29,511 nt of DNA, from assembly GCA_045627885.1 (NCBI GenBank), contig JAZQOM010000071.1:1-29511 (forward strand), given 5' to 3'. The notes under the pieces are model-generated. The model was not told where the DNA came from. It saw only the letters and a list, made by a program, of their open reading frames with translations, and did not search any database. The DNA is from CALCTE01 sp045627885 (lineage in GTDB: Bacteria > Bacillota > Clostridia > Oscillospirales > CAG-272). This document shows, one piece after another, positions 19,585-27,088 of the stretch. The translations under genes and the position numbers were made by a program. The first letter of the stretch is position 1. Every line of letters starts with the position of its first letter.

Positions 19585-20964
19585 ATGAAAAACATTACGG
19601 TTTGTGACAGAACGATTTGCACAGCATTCGGACTTACATTCAGAGAAAAGCTTGATATTTCGAGATATCTTGATAAGCTCGGAGTCAATATAATCGAGCT
19701 TTCGGAAATAAGGGATGTCAAAGCCGATATTTTGCTTATAAAGACAATTCTGTCTTTTGTAAACAAGAGCACGATATCCGTTGAAGCCGGAACAAGTATG
19801 CAAAGCGCAGAGCTTGCCCTTAAGGCTATTGAAGGATATCAGAATGTAATGCTGAGGGTAGAGCTTCCGGTATCTCCCGTCGGGATTGAATACACTTGTC
19901 ACAAGAAGCCGGCGTCTATGCTTGAGCTTATAAAAAGTCTTGTTATGAGTGCGACAAGCCGCGGAATCAAATGCGAATTCTGCGCTCTTGACGCGACAAG
20001 AGCGGAGCCGGAATTCTTAAAGCAGGCTCTTAATGCGGCAGTCGAAGCCGGAGCGGACACCGTTTGCGTATGCGAAAACGCCGGAGAATTACCTCCCGAC
20101 GAATTTGCAGAATTTGCAAAAGATGTCAAAAATTCAGTTTCGGTTCCCGTAGGTGTGCATTGTTCGTGCAAGCCGGAGCTTTCCGTTTCATACGCGCTTC
20201 TTGCAGCAAAAAACGGTATAGATTTTGTTAAAACCGCAGTTTGCTCCAACGCCGTTCCTCTTGAGGCGTTTGCGGAGATAATGCGTGATTTGTCCGCAAA
20301 GCTCAACGCTTCATGCTCAGTTTCTTATACCGTGCTTAATAAGACTGTTTCGAAGATAAATGCCGCTATGGGACATTCCGCAAAAAGCGATGATGAAGAA
20401 GTATCGTTAAGCGTTCAGAGTGAAAAGATAAAACTTGATAAAAGCGCAGACAGAGCAACGGTAAATGCGTATACCGAAAAGCTCGGATACGAGCTTTCAA
20501 ACGAGGATTCCGAACGCGTTTATGAGGAGTTCAAACGCGTAGCCGAAAAAAAGCCTGTCGGAGAGAAGGAGCTTGATGCGATAATCGCGGCTACCGCGAT
20601 GCAGGTTCCCGCTTCATACAGGCTTGACAGCTATGTTGTAAATACGGGAAATATTGTATCTCCGAGCGCGCAGATTATTCTCAAATACGGAGATAAGACC
20701 TTGCAGGATATCGGCATAGGTGACGGCCCGATTGATGCCGCGTTCTTAACTCTCGAAAAGATAATCGGCAGACATTTTGAGCTTGACGAGTTCAGGATTG
20801 AATCCGTAACGGAAGGACACGAAGCTATGGGCTCAGCCATCGTAAAGCTTCGCAGTGAGGGAAAGCTCTACAGCGGCAACGGCATATCGACCGATATTCT
20901 CGGCGCAAGTATAAGAGCCTATATAAATGCGGTGAACAAAATTCTCTATGAGGAGAGCTTATAA
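19585..20964 (+). CDS. Degenerate 2-isopropylmalate-synthase-like protein with intact LeuA regulatory domain
   Basis: 459 aa. Residues 1 to ~270 follow the HMGL/IPMS TIM barrel (e.g. 'DATRAEPEFLKQALNAAVEAGADTV'), and ~345-455 is a good LeuA dimerisation/allosteric domain ('IGIGDGPIDAAFLTLEKI', 'GNGISTDILGASIRAYINAVNKI'). The catalytic motifs are gone: DTTLRDGEQ is replaced by DRTICTAFG (residues 8-16), the metal-binding HxHND is HCSCK (His192 kept, second His now Ser194), and GxGERxGN is missing. It is therefore probably not an active isopropylmalate synthase. It sits under a Leu T-box and overlaps the next gene by one base (TAATG). A leucine sensor, a regulatory partner or a new activity are possible. 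ATG 19585 has AAGGAG 5 bases upstream. Confidence 0.75.
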   Translation: MKNITVCDRTICTAFGLTFREKLDISRYLDKLGVNIIELSEIRDVKADILLIKTILSFVNKSTISVEAGTSMQSAELALKAIEGYQNVMLRVELPVSPVGIEYTCHKKPASMLELIKSLVMSATSRGIKCEFCALDATRAEPEFLKQALNAAVEAGADTVCVCENAGELPPDEFAEFAKDVKNSVSVPVGVHCSCKPELSVSYALLAAKNGIDFVKTAVCSNAVPLEAFAEIMRDLSAKLNASCSVSYTVLNKTVSKINAAMGHSAKSDDEEVSLSVQSEKIKLDKSADRATVNAYTEKLGYELSNEDSERVYEEFKRVAEKKPVGEKELDAIIAATAMQVPASYRLDSYVVNTGNIVSPSAQIILKYGDKTLQDIGIGDGPIDAAFLTLEKIIGRHFELDEFRIESVTEGHEAMGSAIVKLRSEGKLYSGNGISTDILGASIRAYINAVNKILYEESL

Positions 20965-23468
20965 TGAAATTTTCGTTTTCGACCAAGGGCTGGCATGACG
21001 GCAGTTTCGACCAATTCTGCGATGTTGCATCCGAGCTCGGTTACAGCGGAATAGAGATTCACAACATATATAACAAAATTTTCAGCGGAAGCGACGGCGC
21101 CGTACTCAATCGTGAGGCGTCCGTCACACTTCGAAAGTTATATGAAAAGAAGCTCAATATTCCGTGTATAGATGTTGTTGCCGACATTTCTTCTTATGAA
21201 GATTATGTTGTCGAAGAAATTAAAAATTGCATTTCTGCCGCGCATAGTTTGCATATACCGCATATAAGAATAAGAGCGGAGAAGCATAACGACACAGAAA
21301 AATGTGTTGACAATGTTAAAATGATAATAAACGAGGTTCTCCCGCTTGCAGAAGAAAAGAAAGTCACGCTGCTTATTGAGACGACGGGACTTTTCTGCGA
21401 CACTTCTTTTCTCTGCAAAACGCTTGACTATTTTGCATCGGACAGCGTCGGCGCATTGTGGAATTTCTCCGACGCTTATTACGGCGCGGGTGAAGAGCCG
21501 GATGCAGTCATCAAAAATCTCGGTGCGTATGTCAAGCACATTCACATTCACGATGCGGTAGATACAAACGGAAAAATGGAGTACAGACTTCTCGGAGAGG
21601 GCGAGCTTCCTCTTGAAAAGATGATGCTTGCATTGAAATCAGTGAATTACGACGGCTATTTTTCGCTTGTATGGAATCCCGAATGGTGCGAAGAGCTAAA
21701 CGATTTGGAGCTTATCCTTTCGCAGTTTATCGCATATATGAGAAGATTTTCCGATACATCGAAAAGAGAGTCCGCACTTTACTACAATAAGACTCACACC
21801 GGAAAATATGTCTGGAAAAAGGATTTGCTTATAGATTGCACATTCTCCGAGGTTCTCGACAGAATGGTTGAAGAATTCCCCGACCAGTATGCTTTCAAAT
21901 ATACAACTCTCGACTATACAAGAACATATACCGAATTCAGAAATGATGTTGACGAGTTTGCAAGAGCGCTTATAGCACTCGGCGTAAAAGCCGGCTCTCA
22001 TGTAGCGGTGTGGGCGTCGAATGTTCCCCAATGGTATATTGCGTTTTGGGCAACGGTCAAACTCGGTGCCGTGCTTGTAACGGTCAATACCGCATATAAA
22101 ATTCACGAGGCGGAGTATCTTTTAAGACAATCCGACACTCATACGCTTATAATGACAGAGGGCTCAAAGGACACAAAGTACGGCGAAATTATCGCAGAGC
22201 TTTGCCCCGAGCTCGAAAAAACCAAGCAAGGCAAGCCGCTTCACGCAAGCAAATTGCCGTTCTTGCGGAATGTCATTACCGTAGGCTTTTCGCAAAAGGG
22301 ATGCCTTTCGTGGGAAGAGGCAAAAAAGTTTGCAGAAAAAGTTCCTGTTGAAGATGTTTACAGAATGGCGGCGGCAGTTGACAAGAACGATGTCTGCAAT
22401 ATGCAATACACATCCGGTACAACAGGCTTCCCGAAAGGCGTAATGCTCACTCATCACAATATTGTCAACAACGGAAAATGTATAGGCGACAGAATGGATT
22501 TGTCCACTGCCGACAGAATGATGATACAGGTTCCGATGTTCCACTGCTTCGGCATGGTACTTGCCATGACTGCGACGATGACGCACGGCGGAACACTTCT
22601 GCCGCTCCCGTATTTTTCACCAAAGCCTGCTCTTGCTTGCATAAATAATGAGCATATTACGGCATTCCACGGTGTTCCGACTATGTTTATATCGCTTTTG
22701 GAGCACCCCGATTTCGATAAAACCGATTTTTCATATATGCGTACGGGAATTATGGCAGGCAGTCCGTGCCCGATATCCGCGATGCGAGATGTCGTGAACA
22801 AAATGAATATGCGCGAGATAACCATAGTTTACGGACAGACGGAGGCATCTCCCGGTTGTACCATGAGCTCTACCGACGATTCGATAGAGGTCAGAGTTTC
22901 CACCGTCGGAAGACCGCTTCCCGAAATAGAGTGCAAGATTATAAACCCCGAAACGGGAGAAGAGTGTCCCGACGGAGTCACGGGCGAATTTGTCGCACGA
23001 GGCTACAATCTTATGAAGGGCTATTATAAGATGCCCAATGCGACAAAAGAAGCAATAGACGAAGACGGATGGCTTCACACGGGCGACCTTGCCTGCCGCG
23101 ACAGCGACGGCAACTTCCGCATAACGGGAAGACTCAAGGATATGATAATCCGCGGCGGCGAGAATATTTATCCGAAGGAGATTGAGGAATTCATTTACAC
23201 TCATCCGAAGGTAAGAGATGTTCAGGTCATCGGAGTTCCGGACAAGCAGTACGGCGAGGAGGTTATGGCTTGCATTATTCTCAAAGAGGGCGAAACTCTT
23301 TCGGCAGAAGAAATGCGCGCATATATTGCCGCAAATATGGCAAGACATAAGGTGCCGAAGTATATAGACTTTGTAGATTCGTTCCCGATGAATGCCGCAG
23401 GAAAGATATTAAAATACAAAATGCGCGAGGACGCAGTAAAGCGCCTTGAAGCAAACGGCAGGGAATAA
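20964..23468 (+). CDS. Fusion: xylose-isomerase-like TIM barrel + acyl-CoA synthetase
   Basis: 834 aa. Residues 1 to ~265 form an AP-endonuclease-2/xylose-isomerase-like barrel (start KFSFSTKGW, 'LGYSGIEIHN', 'LLIETTG', 'YVKHIHIHDA', 'LLGEGELPLEKMM'), with possible metal ligands in ETTG, WNFSDA and HIHIHD; the usual last Glu strand reads SLVWNPEW. From ~290 on is a FadD-like ANL enzyme: MQYTSGTTGFPKGVM (near 479), VYGQTEASPG (near 622), LHTGDLACRDSDG (near 702), GRLKDMIIRGGENIYPKEIEE and C-terminal NAAGKILKYK. It should make an acyl-CoA from a carboxylate. The frame is continuous with no ribosome binding site between the domains, so I call a true fusion. It is the third acyl-CoA synthetase of the locus, under the Leu T-box, so isovalerate is a candidate substrate (inference). 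Confidence 0.85.
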   Translation: MKFSFSTKGWHDGSFDQFCDVASELGYSGIEIHNIYNKIFSGSDGAVLNREASVTLRKLYEKKLNIPCIDVVADISSYEDYVVEEIKNCISAAHSLHIPHIRIRAEKHNDTEKCVDNVKMIINEVLPLAEEKKVTLLIETTGLFCDTSFLCKTLDYFASDSVGALWNFSDAYYGAGEEPDAVIKNLGAYVKHIHIHDAVDTNGKMEYRLLGEGELPLEKMMLALKSVNYDGYFSLVWNPEWCEELNDLELILSQFIAYMRRFSDTSKRESALYYNKTHTGKYVWKKDLLIDCTFSEVLDRMVEEFPDQYAFKYTTLDYTRTYTEFRNDVDEFARALIALGVKAGSHVAVWASNVPQWYIAFWATVKLGAVLVTVNTAYKIHEAEYLLRQSDTHTLIMTEGSKDTKYGEIIAELCPELEKTKQGKPLHASKLPFLRNVITVGFSQKGCLSWEEAKKFAEKVPVEDVYRMAAAVDKNDVCNMQYTSGTTGFPKGVMLTHHNIVNNGKCIGDRMDLSTADRMMIQVPMFHCFGMVLAMTATMTHGGTLLPLPYFSPKPALACINNEHITAFHGVPTMFISLLEHPDFDKTDFSYMRTGIMAGSPCPISAMRDVVNKMNMREITIVYGQTEASPGCTMSSTDDSIEVRVSTVGRPLPEIECKIINPETGEECPDGVTGEFVARGYNLMKGYYKMPNATKEAIDEDGWLHTGDLACRDSDGNFRITGRLKDMIIRGGENIYPKEIEEFIYTHPKVRDVQVIGVPDKQYGEEVMACIILKEGETLSAEEMRAYIAANMARHKVPKYIDFVDSFPMNAAGKILKYKMREDAVKRLEANGRE

Positions 23469-23471
23469 AGA

Positions 23472-24284
23472 ATGTTAAACGGAAAATATTATACGATAGA
23501 TGCACATTGCCATATATATCCCGCAAAGATAGCGGAGCTTGCAGTAGGGCACACAAGGTCGTTTTACGGAATGCAGTCATCGCACAACGGAACTGCCGAA
23601 ACCTTGCTTTCGCTCGGTGAAAAAAGCGGAATAGATATGTTTGTGGTGCAGTCGGTAGCCACAACTCCCAAACAGGTAAGGAGCATAAACGAATTTATAT
23701 CGCAAAGCGTTGCGGAGTCCGACGGAAAGTTTTTCGGACTCGGTACGCTTCATCCCGAAAGCGAGTCCATATCGGACGATATAAAGCATCTTATGTCACT
23801 CGGACTGCACGGAGTAAAGCTTCATCCCGATATACAGCAGTTCAAATCAGATGACTACCGTTGCCTTGAAATCTATGAGGAATGCGAGAAATACGGTCTT
23901 CCGATTCTCATTCATACGGGAGATTACAGATACGATTATTCCAATCCCAACCGAGTTCTGCCGCTTTTGCAGACATATACAAAGCTCACATTCGTCGGAG
24001 CACATCTCGGCGGCTGGTCGATATTCGATGAGGCAGTTGATATTTATGCCGGAATGGAAAATTTCTATGTTGACACTTCTTCGACCTTGGGATTTATGAA
24101 AAATCCGAATCACGCAAAGGATATAATTCTCAAGTACGGTACGGATAAGGTGCTCTTTGGCTCCGATTATCCGATGTGGGACCCGCAGACGGAAATGAAC
24201 AATCTTCTCAAATTGGGACTTTCCGACGATGATTACAGAAAGATTTTTTCTGAAAACGCCAAAAAAGCATACGGCATAAAGTAA
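23472..24284 (+). CDS. Amidohydrolase-family metal-dependent hydrolase (amidohydro-rel type)
   Basis: 270 aa TIM-barrel protein. Metal-site motifs appear in order: DAHCHIYP (His12, His14), 'GVKLHPDIQQF', 'LPILIHTGDYRYD', 'LTFVGAHLGGW' and 'VLFGSDYPMWDP' (Asp near 231). These are typical of the amidohydrolase-2 (ACMSD-like) group, which includes decarboxylases and lactone or amide hydrolases. Three bases separate it from the fusion gene. The ribosome binding site is weak (AGGGA). Its role in branched-chain acid metabolism is not evident; hydrolysis of an amide or ester precursor is only a guess. Confidence 0.82.
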   Translation: MLNGKYYTIDAHCHIYPAKIAELAVGHTRSFYGMQSSHNGTAETLLSLGEKSGIDMFVVQSVATTPKQVRSINEFISQSVAESDGKFFGLGTLHPESESISDDIKHLMSLGLHGVKLHPDIQQFKSDDYRCLEIYEECEKYGLPILIHTGDYRYDYSNPNRVLPLLQTYTKLTFVGAHLGGWSIFDEAVDIYAGMENFYVDTSSTLGFMKNPNHAKDIILKYGTDKVLFGSDYPMWDPQTEMNNLLKLGLSDDDYRKIFSENAKKAYGIK

Positions 24285-24293
24285 GGAGATACT

Positions 24294-25031
24294 ATGTTTG
24301 ACGCATTGAAAGCAAAAGACGCGTGTGTTGAATGGATAAGGTCTTTCTTTGAAGAAAACGGCAAAGACTGCAACGCGATTGTCGGAATTTCCGGCGGTAA
24401 GGACAGCTCAATAGTCGCCGCGCTCTGCGTTGAGGCTCTCGGGAAAGACAGAGTTATCGGCGTTTTGATGCCGTGCGGTATACAGCATGATATAGATATG
24501 GCAAAGCTTTTGGTATCGCATCTTTGCATAAAAAACTATACGATAAACATAAAAGATGCGGTAGATGCCTTAAAGGGCGTTATGCCGTTTGATATGTCTT
24601 CACAGAGCATAACAAATATCCCGCCGAGAATAAGAATGGCAACTCTTTACGCCGTAGCACAGAGTAACAACGGCAGAGTAGCCAATACCTGCAATCTTTC
24701 GGAGGACTATGTCGGCTATTCGACGAGGTACGGAGATGCCGCAGGCGATTTCAGCCCGTGCAGCAATTTCACAGTTACGGAAATTAAAGAAATAGGTCGC
24801 GTTCTCGGATTGCCGTCCGTGCTTGTTGATAAAGTGCCTATAGACGGACTTTGCGGCAAGACCGATGAAGAAAATCTCGGATTTACTTATGCGGAGCTCG
24901 ACAGATATATAAGGACGGGCGAAATCGACGATATGAGCAAGAAGGAAATTATCGATAAAAGACATAAAGCAAATCTTTTTAAGCTTAAGCTTATGCCGGC
25001 GTTTGTTCCGGATGACAAAATTTATAAATAA
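24294..25031 (+). CDS. nadE: NH3-dependent NAD+ synthetase
   Basis: 245 aa. The PP-loop ATP motif SGGKDSS (residues 33-39), 'NTCNLSEDYVGYSTRYGDAAGDFSP' and 'TVTEIKEIGRVLGLP' are family markers. No N-terminal nitrilase (glutaminase) domain is present, so it uses ammonia: deamido-NAD+ + ATP + NH3 gives NAD+ + AMP + PPi. The position-36 Lys differs from the usual SGGxDS residue (often Ile/Val) but does not break the motif. AAGGAG precedes the start, 9 bp after the amidohydrolase. It is the last gene of T-box unit 3, with a terminator just after it; an own promoter was not found. Confidence 0.92.
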   Translation: MFDALKAKDACVEWIRSFFEENGKDCNAIVGISGGKDSSIVAALCVEALGKDRVIGVLMPCGIQHDIDMAKLLVSHLCIKNYTINIKDAVDALKGVMPFDMSSQSITNIPPRIRMATLYAVAQSNNGRVANTCNLSEDYVGYSTRYGDAAGDFSPCSNFTVTEIKEIGRVLGLPSVLVDKVPIDGLCGKTDEENLGFTYAELDRYIRTGEIDDMSKKEIIDKRHKANLFKLKLMPAFVPDDKIYK

Positions 25032-25035
25032 AAGT

Positions 25036-25075
25036 GCGGCGCGATAAAATTTTATCGCCCCGCCTATTTATTTTT
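25036..25075 (+). terminator. Intrinsic terminator after nadE
   Basis: A 14-bp stem (GCGGCGCGATAAAA / TTTTATCGCCCCGC) with one C-C mismatch and essentially no loop beyond the central AT pairs, followed by CTATTTATTTTTTATT. It ends the T-box 3 operon. Confidence 0.82.
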
Positions 25076-25114
25076 TATTATTTTTGTGATATAATATTCA
25101 TTAAACAAAATGAA
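25067..25114 (+). promoter_or_regulatory. uvrB promoter with overlapping palindrome
   Basis: TATAAT at 25090-25095 with TG one base before it (extended -10); the -35 position (25067-25072, TTTATT) is poor. Directly downstream TTCATT (25097-25102) and AATGAA (25109-25114) form a perfect 6-bp inverted repeat with a 6-bp spacer, covering the expected transcription start. It is not the canonical Firmicutes LexA box (CGAAC-N4-GTTCG) but stands where an SOS operator would. Confidence 0.55.
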
Positions 25115-25130
25115 CGAAAGGGGATAAACC

Positions 25131-27086
25131 GTGGATAAATTTGAACTCGTTTCCGATTTCAAACCGACCGGAGACCAGCCGCAGGCGATAGAAAAAATCG
25201 TAAGCGGAATAAACGGCGGTATGCGCGAGCAGGTGCTTTTGGGTGTAACCGGCTCGGGCAAAACATTTACCATGGCTAATGTTATACAAAAGCTTCAGCG
25301 TCCCACAATCGTTCTTGCTCACAACAAAACCCTTGTCGGTCAGCTCTATTCGGAATTTAAGGAGCTTTTTCCCAAAAATGCGGTTGAATACTTTGTTTCC
25401 TACTACGACTATTATCAACCGGAAGCGTATATTCCCGGCAAAGATATTTATATCGAAAAGGATTCATCCATAAACGACGATATAGACAAGCTCCGCCACA
25501 GCGCCACATCCGCTCTTTTCGAGCGCCGCGATGTAATAATTATTTCGAGTGTTTCCTGCATCTATTCGCTCGGCGACCCTTCGGAGTATAAAAGTCTTGT
25601 TTTGGGAATAAGAGTCGGTCAAAAGCTATCCAGAGAAAGTCTTATCGCAAGGCTTGTAGCAATTCATTTTCAGCGTAATGACATTGACCTTGCGCGTAAC
25701 AGATTCCGCGTGAGGGGCGATGTAGTCGAGATATTCCCGTCGAGAGCCGATGAGATTATAATTCGCGTGGAATTCTTCGGCGACGAGGTTGACAGAATAT
25801 GCGAGATAAAATCCGTGACGGGTGAGGTTATCAGGTCGCTTTCCTATGTTGCAATATTTCCCGCATCTCATTATGTTGTATCAAAGGATAAGCTTGAAAA
25901 AGCGGTTGGCGTAATTCTTGACGAAATGGAAGAAACCGCCGCAAAGTTCAGAAGCGAAGGAAAGCTTATCGAAGCGCAGAGAATCGTTGAGCGCACAAAA
26001 TACGATGTTGAAATGCTTGTTGAAGTCGGCTATTGCAGCGGCGTAGAAAACTATTCGAGAGTTTTGTCCGGACGCCCTGCCGGAAGCAGACCGTACACCT
26101 TGCTCGATTATTTCCCGTCGGACTATATTATGTTTATAGACGAAAGTCATGTAACCGTTCCGCAGGTAAGAGGTATGAGCGGAGGCGACAGGGCAAGAAA
26201 GACAAATCTTGTCGAATACGGCTTCCGTCTTCCGTCGGCATACGACAACAGACCGCTTTTCTTCAACGAGTTCGAGAATATGATAAACCAGGTGGTATAT
26301 GTAAGCGCAACACCCGGCGACTACGAGAAAGAAAGAAGCGGTCAGGTCGTCGAACAGCTCATAAGACCTACCGGACTTGTTGACCCGCTTGTCGATGTCA
26401 GAAAGACGGATGGACAGATTGACGACCTTGTCGCGGAAATCAAAAAGCGAACGGCAAAGGGAGAAAAGATTCTTGTCACAACTCTCACGAAGAATATGGC
26501 GGAGGATTTGACTGCATATCTTGAAAGCTCCGGCATCAAAGCAAAATATATGCACCATGAGATTGAGACGATAGAACGACTTTCGATAATCCGCGATTTA
26601 AGACTCGGCAAATTCGATGTCCTTGTCGGAATCAACCTTTTGAGAGAGGGGCTTGACCTTCCCGAGGTATCGCTTGTAGCAATACTCGATGCAGACAAAG
26701 AGGGATTTTTGCGTTCTGCAACATCGCTTATTCAGACGATAGGCAGAGCATCCCGAAACGCAGACGGCACGGTAATAATGTACGCCGATAAGATTACCGA
26801 CAGTATGAAATACGCCATTGACGAAACAAACAGAAGAAGAAAGATTCAGATGGCGTATAACGAAGAACACGGCATTATACCGAAGACCATAAAGAAATCA
26901 GTCCGCGACTTGATAGATATTTCACTTAAGGGTGATGCGGGCGAGAAAAAGAAATTCAAATCAAAGGATGAAAAGGACAAGCTAATCGAATCGCTCACAA
27001 AGCAGATGCTTGCCGCGGCAAAGATGCTCGAATTTGAGCAGGCTGCCGAAATACGAGACAGAATTAACAAGCTGAAAGAGGAGTAA
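25131..27086 (+). CDS. uvrB: Excinuclease ABC subunit B
   Basis: 651 aa, normal length. Walker A GVTGSGKT (residues 38-45), the beta-hairpin segment YYDYYQPEAYIP (near 90) that probes DNA damage, 'IDESHVTVPQVRGMSGGDR', helicase motifs 'GINLLREGLDLPEVSLVAILDADKEGF' and 'QTIGRASRN', and the C-terminal UVR motif 'MLEFEQAAEIRDRINKL' that contacts UvrC. It loads onto damaged DNA with UvrA in nucleotide excision repair. The start is GTG at 25131, after GAAAGGGG with a 7-base spacer. uvrA follows after 2 bp, so the two are co-expressed. Confidence 0.97.
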   Translation: MDKFELVSDFKPTGDQPQAIEKIVSGINGGMREQVLLGVTGSGKTFTMANVIQKLQRPTIVLAHNKTLVGQLYSEFKELFPKNAVEYFVSYYDYYQPEAYIPGKDIYIEKDSSINDDIDKLRHSATSALFERRDVIIISSVSCIYSLGDPSEYKSLVLGIRVGQKLSRESLIARLVAIHFQRNDIDLARNRFRVRGDVVEIFPSRADEIIIRVEFFGDEVDRICEIKSVTGEVIRSLSYVAIFPASHYVVSKDKLEKAVGVILDEMEETAAKFRSEGKLIEAQRIVERTKYDVEMLVEVGYCSGVENYSRVLSGRPAGSRPYTLLDYFPSDYIMFIDESHVTVPQVRGMSGGDRARKTNLVEYGFRLPSAYDNRPLFFNEFENMINQVVYVSATPGDYEKERSGQVVEQLIRPTGLVDPLVDVRKTDGQIDDLVAEIKKRTAKGEKILVTTLTKNMAEDLTAYLESSGIKAKYMHHEIETIERLSIIRDLRLGKFDVLVGINLLREGLDLPEVSLVAILDADKEGFLRSATSLIQTIGRASRNADGTVIMYADKITDSMKYAIDETNRRRKIQMAYNEEHGIIPKTIKKSVRDLIDISLKGDAGEKKKFKSKDEKDKLIESLTKQMLAAAKMLEFEQAAEIRDRINKLKEE

Positions 27087-27088
27087 TA

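Noticed and set aside
22731..23348. Minus-strand frame of 205 codons inside the TIM-barrel/synthetase fusion
   Set aside because: Antisense shadow of the conserved acyl-CoA synthetase domain; no start signal or family similarity.
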